A stretch of DNA of 64,000 nt from Dromaius novaehollandiae (taxonomy: Eukaryota > Chordata > Aves > Casuariiformes > Dromaiidae). Position 1 is the first letter of the stretch. Each line of letters starts with the position of its first letter. Below, piece after piece: positions 52,284 to 63,689 of this stretch. The notes below the pieces were generated by a model. It ran no database searches. It had not been told where the DNA came from and worked only from the letters and a program-made list of their open reading frames with translations. The DNA is taken from the NCBI RefSeq assembly GCF_036370855.1, contig NC_088112.1:13818469-13882468 (forward strand). The letters are read 5' to 3'. The translations under genes and the position numbers were made by a program.

Positions 52284-54502
52284 TAAATTTAAAACTATCA
52301 CAGGCAGAAAATACTCACTTGTAAAGCAGGACAAGTGGCCTCCCACAAAATCTGCATCCATTTAACGAAGCAAGTGCAAAATTAAGTTAACACAGTAGCA
52401 TGTCTACATTTAGAAAAGCATTAATTATAAAGTCACTAAATAGTTACAGAAATACCCTAGAGTATTTGCAAAGGTAAGAATTGTTCTAATACTACTCCCA
52501 CTGAAAATGATCACAGAAAGATACAATAACTGACTCCAGCTAGGATTAGAGCTTCAAAACTAGACTTGATACTTCAACGTTCAGTCTAGCATCTGTGAAC
52601 AAAAAAGATGCTCATCCTCCCACAGGATTAAGACCTAAAACATTTGGAAAGATTGACTAGAAACCAGAAGAGATAGAATTTCAACTTCTGTTCTCTGTAT
52701 CTGTGAAATTCTAGTAATTTTGGATATATCTGTGTAACAACAGACTTTGATATGTAGTCTAGTTTCTGCTTTATTTTTCATGCTACATTCTAAAATTAAA
52801 TGTCACCAAGAAAAGCCTTGTTTTCTTCCTACAAAGTGAGCTTGGCTAGGTAGACCTTGAAGGGAAAAAAAACAAAACAAAATATACATCTCTTTCCACC
52901 AGTAACTTATCTCAACTGGGAACTGTAGCCAGGTTCAATGTCACAGTTTAGACCCATCAGCTATGTTGCGTTCACGCACTTCCCCAAATCCTCCATTCTA
53001 AATGCCTGCTGCTCTTGGGGCAAAACCAGGTATTTGAAATGAAGAATCCAGTTCTTCAGAGACTTAGATCTTTCCATCATCAGTTTGGTAAGGAGAAAAT
53101 GAAGAACAGCAAAGTGAAGGAACAGGACAAAAAGTTTCATCAGATACACACTTAGAAAAGAATTTCCCTGTGTGAGTCTGTAGAAAAAAAAATCTAGACC
53201 TCTGGATTGTATGTGAGTCATCAGTCCATCAAAACGGTTCTTTTCCATGCAGTCAGCAGCAAGGAAAGCAAAAGATGTTTTGCTCCCATACAATTTAAAT
53301 GAGGCCGAGTTCTATGTTGGCTAACAAGGACGGTGCTCTTAAAAATTTCTGCTGAGAAGGCCAGATACAGTGAGCATACCAACTATACTAATAGGGCAGT
53401 AAAACATTGCAGTCATGCACTATAATACTGTAACTAGGATCTGGTCAGCATTTCCATTAACAGTCAGTGTTTTCTAATTCATTAGAATAGTTTAGTATTT
53501 TCAAGTAATAACCAGATAGTATTTATCATTCAATTTAAAGGTTTACAGAGGGTCAGTTAGCAAATAGACTACTCAGTCTTGCTATGAAAGAAGTTAAAAA
53601 TGAACAGTAATTTTTCTTTTTTCTTTTTTTTCCCCCCATCTGCTCTAACAATATGAATTGCTATAGTCCTGTTACAGTGGTGTCACTAGAGAACTGTTGT
53701 TTCCATATTAAAAGTCAAATGAGTTGCTAAACTCCTATTCACCCAAGACGCATTCAGCTGTGAACTGAGGCACAGCTAAGGTTAATCATTTCCAACAAAC
53801 ACATAAATACTATAACATGCTTTTGGAAAAGCAATTTTTATGGCAAAACTAATTAGGTCAACCCCTTATCTTTTCAGGAGACATAAGTAAACACACATTC
53901 ACATTAACAGCATATTAAAATGAGCAAAAACATAACTGGAAACAGTTAACTGTAGTAGGAAAAAAAAATTACATTTCCAGCTCTAACTAATTCTAGCAAC
54001 TTTTACACGAGGAAGAAGAAAATCAATTCAAGAAATGAGGATACATATCACAGAGCCATTAAGTTAAAGTTTTCTTTAAAAATTTATTTCTGGAGTACCT
54101 TCATCTGCCATGAACAGTTCCAACATTCTCTCAATTATATAGCAAGCGTATTATTTATAGGCAGCCTGTAAAACATCCTGTGCCTTTTATTTTTCATAAG
54201 CGAGCAGGTAAGACCAAGGAACTAAAGTCAGGGACTAACGCATGTTAAAAAGGCTACCAGATCCAGCAGATACGCAGTGAAATCCTTCTGTTGATTGCTA
54301 CAGGATCAGCCCTGTGCCAGTATATTATCAATTCAAATCCAGGCACACTAAGAGGGACTGCTTGTGTTTTACACCATATAAAGTTATTTTGCTTAGTTCA
54401 GTTAGACACCTGAAAGACAGTAATCTAACTCATTAAAACAAAAATGCCACTAATTATATCCCTGAGTAAAATCTTCAGAGAAAAATGCTAGAGTGAACTT
54501 AC

Positions 54503-54730
54503 ACAAACGGAACCGCTCTGAGGTCCTTTCTGACTCTGTAATTTCTTGCCAGCCAAAGGTTTGGTTATATTAACTATTTGTTCAATCAGCACTTTGTTTT
54601 TTGCCATCACAGCCATGTTTGCAAGTCTACACCTACAAGCCTGCCTAACCACATTTGTATCAGCATATTCTGAGAGAATCTGGGCAGCAGTCCCAGAGCG
54701 CCTCTGCAGAGGACCGAACACCCAGAGGAC
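54503..54730 (-). other. Candidate alternative 5' exon of RNF145 (possible N-terminal extension)
   Basis: On the minus strand this segment is open in one frame, keeps several CpGs in an otherwise CpG-poor intron, and ends TTTGT|GTAAGT, a near-consensus donor. An ATG at 54614-54616 in strong Kozak context (A at -3, G at +4) starts MAVMAKNKVLIEQ and reads 38 codons to the donor at a codon boundary. Joined to the acceptor of coding exon 1 it stays in frame through SAANSQKGKR into the usual Met1, adding 48 residues. Possible acceptors lie at ctctgtgcag (exon start 54730) and tcctctgcag (54703), or the segment may be a first exon with its own promoter. Whether it is used is unknown. Confidence 0.4.
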
Positions 54731-56101
54731 CTGCACAGAGCGCCGATGACAGCACGAGATGATGCAGTCTACTGCAACCCACCTCAAAGAGCTTCATCGC
54801 AGGAAGACCAGCCACACAAGCAAAGCTTAAGTGCCCCATCTACCACACAGAAAAACTGCAACCAAAACATGTTACAAAGATGCAGATACATGACAGAATG
54901 AAACACGGTTCACCCACCACAGTTGCTCGTTTAGTTTTTAGCCATTTCAGATACAGGCTATGTTTAGAGATGGCAATGCCAATAACTTGCTACCCAACTC
55001 GTTAGAAGCTATAACGTAAAATAAGACTTTCAAGAAGGCGCTCTGAGTCAATATTGATGACATTTCCGTTGCTGCTGCCTTAGCTATTTGAGTCCTGTAA
55101 ATAAAGAGCAACAGTCTCGTCAAATAGGTAGTTTAGCTTCCTGCAGTCTTGCATGACTACAACATCACATGAATGGTGAAAGCACTTAGAAAAGTTCCTT
55201 CTAAAACATGCTCAAACTCAGGACAGGCAACCAAAAAACTTTCAGAAAAGCACCAAGAGATGGAATATCTTACTCTGAACGTGCCTAAGCATACAACTAA
55301 TTACAAAGCAGAAAAGCTTCTCCAAAACAAAAGGAGAAGTTACACAAGTAAATGCAGGGAAACGGAGACACTGAGGTGCTGAATCACATTCAAGATACTG
55401 GACACGGACACTGCACTTAAAAGACAAAACTACTGTGAACTGTCTGCTCTGTAACCTTATCAAACATTTCTAGGTGTATTTACAGTTAAAATGGATTCAG
55501 AAATAGAGGAAGTCACCAAACAAAAACAGAAAAAAAAATCCAGTCAGCTGAAATAGAAGGTAGCTAAGAGGGCACCATGAAACACTAAGCAGGCTATATA
55601 CTTTCTCAAGGCACGGTCATTGGTCCACATTTTATTGGCACAACGAGCCTTTCTGAATCTGCCCCATGGATTCCAGCTGCTGAACCAGAGTATGATATTG
55701 ATCTTTTTCCATCAACTGCAAAGTAAGGAAATCCCTGCTATTTCTTCAGATATGTTGCTTGGTTCAGGTCTCAAGAGTCAGAATTTAGAGGAAGTACTGA
55801 CATAACCGTAACCTAAGACTGATGTAAAACAAGGTTAATACTCTGCTTCGGACGAGCAGCAGTTTTCTGCCTCTGTTCCTGAGATTTTTGACGATCCTCC
55901 TACATAATGGTGGTCACAAAGATAACCCTTTTCTCATTATATCCTCCAGCAATGCTAATGAGTTTAGGAATTAATAAAATTCAATCCTCTTTCATGACAT
56001 TATGGCTCAAAAAAAGTAGCTGATTGCCATAGTTATTAAAAATAACTAGAGACAAAGAGAGATATTTCTCATGCGCAGCCAACTGATTAAGATAACTGCA
56101 C

Positions 56102-56135
56102 AGATTAACCAAGGTTATAGATTAACCAAAGTTAT
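56102..56135. repeat. Two-copy 17-bp tandem repeat
   Basis: AGATTAACCAAGGTTAT is followed at once by AGATTAACCAAAGTTAT; one mismatch separates the copies. Confidence 0.85.
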
Positions 56136-56639
56136 AGGCTGCAATATCTTAACAGCTCTCTTATCTGAATAAATAAATATCTTTGATAATTTTTATTTGT
56201 AGGTAAGTGAAGATAGATTTAAATATGAACAAAGACAGTAAGTAAAAATTCTCTCCTCTTGAGCTTGACATCTGGGGGTGCATTTTACACACACACACAA
56301 AAAAAGTAACACAAACATAATCAAAAAGTATCCAAGAGTCCCACTTCCAGAGAAAAAGTTAGTAGAAATTCTTGTATTAAAAACTACAGAAGGAAGAAGC
56401 ACATCAACGCCTACAGACTTCAGCAAAACACGTATTTTGAATGAGATCACAAATTGCTAATGTTTATGAGTCAAACTTTACAGAAATCTCCTATTTACCT
56501 GGTAAAAAAAAAAAAATGTTTTGCCTACAATGTCTCCCATCTCCTATTCTCCCTCGGTTAGGGATACTCATTTGCATTACAGAAAACAGAACAAACACCT
56601 TTTTTCGGTTTATTCTCCCAGCCACGCTGCTCACGCCCC

Positions 56640-58110
56640 GCTCCCGGTAACACCGTTTATCTGGCACCCGAAGGACGAGCGCCGCGCGACGAGCTGACCG
56701 CCTGCCACAAGCGCGTGTGACCCACAGAGCCGCTCCCGACCACGGAAAAGCAGAAATTTCGCATCGCCAACCTGATTTCAGAAAGAAGGTCTCGAAAAGG
56801 GGAAGAAACGAACGTGACACGAGCGGGAGGCCGGCGAGAGCCCCGCTCGTCCCGCGAAGCGGAGACCGCTGCTTACATAAGCGTCACCACAGGCTTCAGG
56901 GCTCTTCCCCGGCAGGGACCGGCCGGATCCCGGCGCCGAGCCGCAGCTGCGCCCCTCACCCCGCGCCCGGCCTGCGGACAGGGGCGGAGGAGACATTCGC
57001 AGCCGCCGTCCCTCAGGCAGCCGGAGACGAAGCCAGGCCTGCGGGAGGGCAGCGCCTCGGTCACGGCTGCGGCCCCGGCCAGCTCCCCCTCGGGGGGCCG
57101 AGTCCCGCCGCGCGGCCCCCGCGCCCCGCCGACCGGCAGCTCGGCGCCCGCCGCCGGGCCGAGCTCGCGCGCGCCCCCGCCGCGGCGGAAAGCCCCTCGC
57201 CGCCCGCGGCGCCTCAGCCGCGCCTGAACTCCAGTAACCCCGCGCGGCTCGCTGCAAGGCGGCGCGGGCGGGGGCGGCGGGGGCGCCGGGCGCCGGCGGG
57301 GCCGGGGAAGCCCCGGCGCGGACACCCGGCGGGGCGGGGGGGGTCCCCCGCGGCGCCCTGCGGGACGGGGGGAGGGGCACGCGCGGGAGGCGGCGGCTCG
57401 GCGTGGGGGGTCACCTGGGCCGGCGGCGTCACCTCCTCCTCCTCCTCCTTCCTCCCCTCCCCGGCGGCGCGGCGCGGCGGAGGCTCCGCGCCTCACAGCG
57501 ACGGCGGCGGCTCGGTGCCCGGCGGCAGAGCGGCTCCTCGAGGCACCATCGCGGCGCGGCACCGCCTCAGGGCGCCCACACCCCACGGCCCCACGGACGG
57601 GCGGCCATGGCCCCGCTGCCTGCGCGCGCGCGCCGCCACGCTCCGCGCATGCGCGCGCCGCCGCTCGGGGAGCGGGGGGGGGGGCTCCGTGCCCCGCCCC
57701 CGCCGCCGGGCGGCGGCCCAGCCCGCTCCGCCCCTCCCCTGCCAACGGCAGCGGTTTGGTTTTAAATCCTGGGGAAAGGTCTTTTCTCCTTTCTTTCTTT
57801 TTTCCCCTTCCCTCCCCTCTGTGGACGTATAGGACTCATCAGGGCGGCCGCGAGCCGGAGCCGTGACCCCCAGAAGGCCGCGGGCGGCGGCAGCTCCGCC
57901 GTTTGCCTAATCCTCCGCGCGGCTGCTGCCACGAGAAATCGGCTTAATGTGTCAGGGCGGGCTCGATCTTTTCCAGCAGCCTCCAGCCGCCCCCGTCGTC
58001 CTCCTTCCGCAAAACCAGCCAGAAACCAATGACTTTTTGTTGTCATCCCCCTTCAGGCGGAGGGACGAGGGTCGCATCGGGGCCGTTGGCCACTGCGCAG
58101 CCTCCTCAGC
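56640..58110 (-). promoter_or_regulatory. CpG island promoter of RNF145
   Basis: A dense CpG-rich block in an AT-rich surround, upstream of the RNF145 coding exons. It contains an NRF1-type palindrome (GCGCATGCGC, 57645-57654), GC boxes (57692-57700 and 57728-57734), CG-rich simple repeats and a run of 11 G at 57674-57684. Two minus-strand donors could end a non-coding first exon: CTTAT|GTAAGC (exon end 56877) and CCCAG|GTGACC (exon end about 57415). The island may also fire divergently onto the plus strand. Long open frames within it are a by-product of GC content. Confidence 0.8.
57645..57654. promoter_or_regulatory. NRF1-type palindrome
   Basis: GCGCATGCGC is a perfect palindrome matching the NRF1 core. 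It is typical of housekeeping CpG-island promoters and lies within the RNF145 island. Confidence 0.5.
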
Positions 58111-59756
58111 TAAGGCTCCCTAAGAAAAACTGCCGCCCAAGAAAAGTAGTGTTTTTGACCTTGATGTTTGAAAAGTTACAAAGCCACGTTGTCCGAGAGA
58201 CTTTGCCACAGTGAGGAATGAGAGAATACACTGAACTGGAAAAGCCTGTAGCTCACAGGGGTTGGGCTGGCCGGCTTCGTACTTGCTTTTTTCCTTCCAT
58301 CTCTAAGGAGAACTGGAGCGTTTCGCGAGCCACATGTGTTACAAAGGACACACGACACAAGGAGTGCAGATACAGGAAAAGGGGCGTTGGGTGCTTCTCC
58401 ACCTTCTGCTTTGCAAAATTACTCTTCTCTGACTACCCAAACATTTCAAAAACACCAGAAGAAAATGGTAATTTGAAGATTCCTGTGTTAACTTTGGTGA
58501 AAACCCTGGTAGGGCCCGACCCCGTTGCATGCCCACACAGTTGTATTTGGTCTTAACGCTCCAGACCTGTCGGCTCTGAAACTCCTGTCAGCCTAGTGAC
58601 GAGCAGCACGGCTGCCACCATCTGCCCGGGTGCCAGCTCTGCCCGGTTCCCCTTCGCAGGAGCGAGAGCACCTGGCACGACCCACGGAGGCCTCCAAGGG
58701 CAGCCTTTGCTCAGGCACCATAGGAGAGCGCGGCTTGTCAACACAGCTTCTCACAGACTCAAGATAGTTTAAAGCTTTCTGTTTACGTGAGGGTTCCTGA
58801 ACTCAGTAATTCTCTTCTTTAGGAAGAACGAAATATGCCTGTCCAGGCAAACTAAGGAGATGGCTATGCATGTGATTATTACTCATAAGCACTGTGTGTC
58901 TTCCAGGGATTACAGAGTCCTCCTCCTGCACATGGCTTCTCTAAGCCGCTGAGTTTCTCTACTGCCAGTTAGTTTCCTCCTTAACAGGTCCCTGTATGAC
59001 AAATGCTTGCTACTCTTGTTCCTCTTTGTTGTTTTATGAGTCCTTTTATCAGTCTTGCCACTATCACCTAATTCTCTTGTTGTATCTGAAGTAAACACAC
59101 TGCTCCAAACCCTGCAGAGAATGTGGGAGAAGCATGGCTTCCACCAGGCTCCAGCCACCCCGTTGTTCTGTCTGGCTCGGCCTATTCACTAATTAGTCGC
59201 TCTTATTCCCTAAAACTTGTCAGTACCACTACCCCACTTCTTATCACAAAGTGTGTGAGCCAGTTGTCATGTAGGGCATAAGAACTGTATCCTGATTTCT
59301 ATGGATTGCCGGTATTCTTGCACCGTATGTGGGGAAAAAAAAAATCACAAGTCACTTCTTTTCTGTTCTTTGTGGGCTTGGTTCTATGCTGATTAAGCCA
59401 AGGGCAGTGGCTGCCTCTGTAAATCCTACTTCCTGTCTTCAGCGATGCTTCTGAGAAAAAAGATGGCAACTAGCAGAGAGAGAAAACAACTTCACAACTG
59501 TGGGGAGCAAGAGGTACTTCTAGGAGATGCAGTGAAAATCTCTGTTACTATTTTGGAAGTATTCGTATCATGAAGGTATCATAACAAATCACCAAAGTTC
59601 TCCTATCACTGCAAGCAAACGATAGGAACTGAGCTCCACCTTTATTTCATTCCATCATCTCTCATCACTTAATTCTTAAAGTGTATTACTTCAGAAAAGC
59701 ACAAGCTTTCTAATGGGCAGACCAGGTATGTGGCTTTATCATTGTTTTACTGTCAG

Positions 59757-60200
59757 GCATGTCTTTAAAAAAGTACTTCAACTTTCTGCTTCACTTCTCT
59801 GGAATTTTAAAAGCCTTTTCTATGTTTGACATTGGGTTGCTAAGAGTTCTGAATTCAAGGATTGTTTATTTCTCATTATTAGCAGAGGCATTTGGATTCC
59901 AAATTTTCAGCAATCAGCAACTGAGGACTGAAGGAGGCCAGCATGGAGACATCTCATTAAAACTTTCAAAAGACCTTCTCAGAGTTCAGATAATGTGGAA
60001 GCTTGATTTGCCCGTGTGCATGGACAAATGCCAGCACCCCAAACTGCTTACAAAGAAAATCCCTCATAAGAATTCTCCAGAGCAGCAGAATACACTGACA
60101 TGGTAGGATACTGCATGCCTAAGATAGACAGTAACACCGGAAGTTTTATTTGAAGCTTTTTGTAATGAACTGTTTCAATAAAACTTATGTAAAAGCTGTA
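59757..60200 (+). other. Candidate terminal exon of a divergent transcript
   Basis: A good acceptor (pyrimidine-rich ttgttttactgtcag) is followed at once by ATG (59759) and 115 open codons to a stop at 60106. A canonical AATAAA lies at 60177-60182, with T/GT-rich sequence after it. The predicted peptide (starts MSLKKYFNFLLHF) matches no family I know. The arrangement would fit the last exon of a long non-coding or small coding RNA transcribed away from the RNF145 island, but no upstream exon was identified. Confidence 0.25.
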
Positions 60201-61109
60201 TCTTAATAAGCAGGAGGTCATGTTACATAATGTAGTGTTTTATTTAACAATTAGGTCTACAGAAAAGTCAAACAGACAGAAGTTAAATAATGTAAACAAT
60301 AAGAATGCCCATGAAACCTAACTTGGTGCCTTATGTATGTGCCTTATAATACAGATGGCAGCTAGCCCCCAAAACCTGGGTGTTCTTTTCTTGTACTCTT
60401 ATCCCATTCACTAAACACAGAAACAAATAAACTGTAATTCCTGCAGAAACACGTACCCAGACACAGGAATTGGGAACGTTACTCAGTTCCACAACAGAGA
60501 CTTAGCCAACATATCTCTTTCTCTAATTTACCTAATCTTACTCCATGGTCAGAATTTCCTCTGCTATTCATTACCTGTGATCCTATTTTCTAAGTCTCTT
60601 CACATCACTTGGTTTCTCATTGACTACCAGTTTTCCTTCCACCCTCACTGCTTTTCAGCGCTCCTTTGAGCAACGCAGTTAATTCCAGTCTCTCAATTTC
60701 GTATTTATTTTCAGTCTCTCCAGGAAACCAGTTCTACGGTATCTCTGATAACTATATATCTCATACCATTATATATATTTTTACCATGTTCATAATACTG
60801 AAGAGCTCTGACTCCAAAAAGATAAACAGCTGCTGTAATTTACAGTTTACCTAAGGAAGAGCCATATCAATCTCTGTATTGAGAAGCTAGAGTGCTGAGT
60901 GGTGATGTAAGGAAAGTGATGAATCAGGTTTTGTTCTGTGAACAAAAGAATCACAGTTCTCTCCCAAGGTCCCTTGCCAGTTGGGCATAATCTAGAATAC
61001 AAAGAACTGAAGTAAATAAAATAAGAATAATTGGGCCAAATAGTAGCAGAAAAATAACAGTCGCATTCAGAAAGTGCAGAATCATATGGTATATTGGTAC
61101 AACCCCCTA

Positions 61110-61250
61110 GTATTTATAGCATTTCACAGTGCCAACATTAATTAAATAATCTTGAAAAAACTCCTGTGAGGAAGCTAGATAAATATTATGCTAACCTCCA
61201 CTTAACTAATGAGGAAGCTGAGACAGGCACTTGCTGTATTAGTGATCACT
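61110..61250 (+). repeat. MIR-type SINE relic, left part
   Basis: AGCATTTCACAGTGCCAACA, CTCCTGTGAGGAAGCTAG and CTAATGAGGAAGCTGAGACA lie in the order found in MIR elements. The expected continuation (GACTTGCCCAAGGTCAC...) is missing here and appears about 110 bp further on. Confidence 0.5.
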
Positions 61251-61354
61251 TGAAAATGTGCTTCATTTCAAACTTGAGGCGTTTCCATGTCTCCAGCTGA
61301 GCTGCTAGCTACGACAGCACATCACGTTATTGAACACCGAGAATCCAGCCCTCA

Positions 61355-61415
61355 GCGCTTTGCCCAGAGCCACGCAGTGACTCAGAATCGCAGCGTGCAT
61401 TCAAACGCTAGAGTT
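61355..61415 (+). repeat. MIR-type SINE relic, right part
   Basis: TTTGCCCAGAGCCACGCAGT, then GACTCAGAATCGCAGCGTGC and ATTCAAACGC correspond to the second half of MIR (tgcccaaggtcacacagc ... gggattcgaac). It could be the rest of the element at 61110-61250. Confidence 0.45.
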
Positions 61416-63455
61416 TCTAGGCCACGGTGATGGCAGCGTCCAGGAAACCAGGCTGTAGGTTATATTACATTTATCATTAGTGGTCATGAACAGAACAGAA
61501 GGCTTGCACAGAAATCTGCATTGGGCTGGAACCACTTGTACAATAAAGGCTTGAAAAGCTTGGCATTCTCAGACATCATTGCCTTCACTGCCTGCTTAGA
61601 ACAAAATATAAAATGGAGAAAAGGGACTGGGAAAAAGTATTAAATGGAAAATATTGTAAAAAGAGTAAAAGAGTTGAGAAAGGAAAACAAATGCATGAAA
61701 CGGAGTAAAATTCACAGTAAAATACACTGCTTTTGAGCTCTATTTTAAGGATCCTTCTGCGCCCAGTGGAGGATATGGGCTCCCTTCTAGATTTTTTCCT
61801 AGCATGGGTTCAGTTTAGAAATGGGGTGGAGAGACTGGCACATACTCAAATGAATTTTCCAAACACAAAAAGCAATTTGAAAAAAAAGTTGTAAACCTTG
61901 AAATCCAGGATGTTGCCCCTTCATAGTCTGCATCCAATTAACATCTGCATCGATTCTGCACCCACTGAAGTCAAAGAATGTAGCAGATATTTATCATCTC
62001 TCAGCCTTGCAATGTGTCATTACCTTCACTTTCAAACTCCTTTTCTCCATGTGATTTAAACTTTTTGTTAATACATCATTCTCAAAAAATCCTTTTGACG
62101 TTTCCATACCATTTTCAACTTTAATAATCATTTTAAAGGATTCTTATCTACCACTCCCCAAATGGAGTTGCTACAGGGATTTTCCTAAGGGATTTTTGTT
62201 TTCTAATATGCAGCATGCACAACAATTTAGGAGATTAGCTCCTAGGCTGGAGTATACACAGGAGCATATTCCTCAAAATGCTCAGAAATGCTTGCTGTGA
62301 ACATGAGACACTGGAATGGAGCCATTAGGCATCAATTTGTCTTGCAGTCACTTCTTTTATTTCACTCTGCAGCATCGCAGGACATAGTGCTCATCAGGAT
62401 GAGAGGGAGTAAGCATTTGCTTTAAAACTTCCCCACTACTTTTTCTTCCTTCTTGACCTCCAGGAGTTTACCATAGTCTAAACCCAAAGAATACCACCAC
62501 AACACAAATGCCTCAGTACAAAGAAAAGACAATGCTGTTTGGGCTCTGAATTATAATGATGTGGTCTTAGTTAAATTACTTGACCACTCTGCACTTACTA
62601 ATGTTAGGATTGAGCACCACCACGTGTTTTCATAGCCAGGAAAAAGGACGTATTTATCTGTGGCACACAAATGTTGTTAAGATCAGAGTGTTTCTGAACT
62701 AGCACAGAGAAGTCCTAGTCATGGCTCAGGCTTCAAGATACTATAATACCAGTATCATACATGAAATGAAGTATCAGTAACAATACTTACACTTTCTCAT
62801 ATTCCTCCTCAAAAAGAAAAAAAATAAAACCAAGACTCCTACTGCCTCCTCTCCAAAAGACAGCTTTTTAAAAGCCAATCAAGCATTCATAAGAATGTAT
62901 TAGACTACAAGACTAGAGAAGCTACCACACTATATACCACTTTCCTAGCCTGAATTTTTAAATACGCCTGGAGGGCGCATAGTTTTATGACAGGGTGTGA
63001 CTTAGTTGCTACTTGCTGCTCTGGAAGCGTTCCAGCACTACCTGTAACGACGCGCCATAAAAGCACAAAGAAAACCCTTCGAGACTGAGATACCTACCGC
63101 CTTGTTTTACACGTGTTTGCACGCAGGCAGCAGCAGTCACTGCAGTAGTCACCCTTTTGTTTTGCTCTTTTGGAAACCAAATCACTTTTATGCTAAAAAC
63201 TGAATATAGAACAGAACTCAAAATACATATCCAGGCAGGAAACCCATTAAATTCACTTCCAGTCAGGAAAGAAACGGACTGCGGTAAATCAGCTTCCAGC
63301 CAGTTTTTATTTATACTGCACTTATTTGCTAAGATTTGATATACTTGATAGGAATGGCTCCTAAATTCATAGATGCCTTTCTGAAGAAGAAACAAAGCTT
63401 TATTTGTTTCCTGGGTGCTCACCTCTCCTCTTTTGTTCCCTTCCCTACTTATCTC

Positions 63456-63480
63456 AAAAAAAAAAAAAAAAAAAAAAAAA
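63456..63480. repeat. Run of 25 A
   Basis: A25 tract about 210 bp left of the right-hand CpG-rich promoter. Confidence 0.95.
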
Positions 63481-63689
63481 GGAGGAGAAACAACATCTAA
63501 TCTCGCTACGGAGCAAGACCTGCCAGGTGAGCCAGGACTGCAACTTTCAGTCTCTCCCTCGCATTCAGCAGCACCTCTGCCGCCGCCAAGGGGAACTGCA
63601 GGCCGCAAAAACGCCCTCGAGTTCACGTTATTCTCTTCCAACTGTTCCTGTGTAGCGGCATAACAAAACGCCACCTTGGCGCAAAATGC

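Larger units (their letters stand above)
49139..56639 (-). other. RNF145 5' intron(s)
   Basis: The stretch between the first coding exon and the CpG island. It contains the G17 run, the 11-bp hairpin at 52.26 kb, the candidate alternative exon at 54.5-54.7 kb and the 17-bp tandem repeat at 56.1 kb. Confidence 0.65.
12380..57600 (-). other. RNF145: RNF145 gene, whole transcription unit
   Basis: This is the full gene for RING finger protein 145, an ER-membrane E3 ubiquitin ligase of the TRC8/RNF139 family. In mammals it is known to be induced by LXR, to bind INSIG through a YLYF motif, and to act on sterol-pathway proteins (SCAP and HMG-CoA reductase have been reported as substrates). Seen here: ten coding exons with consensus GT/AG borders whose phases all agree and which join without a stop into 689 residues, against about 663 in the main human form. 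The extra length probably lies mostly in the C-terminal tail. Order from the N-terminus: hydrophobic TRC8-like region (about 1-515), RING-H2 (537-574), acidic/Ser/Pro tail (576-689). The promoter is inferred to lie in the CpG island near 57 kb; the 5' non-coding exon is not resolved. The lower end is set by the distal poly(A) signal. Confidence 0.95.
58111..63689. other. Interval between the RNF145 and right-hand promoters
   Basis: No established gene is recognised. A GC-richer patch lies at 58560-58740, a candidate plus-strand terminal exon at 59757-60200, the split MIR relic at 61.1-61.4 kb and the A25 tract at 63.46 kb. Confidence 0.6.

Noticed and set aside
56717-57832. A 371-codon plus-strand open frame, with several long minus-strand frames over the same bases
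   Set aside because: All frames are long here because the CpG island has few stop codons. The translations are Ala/Arg/Pro/Gly-rich with no domain.
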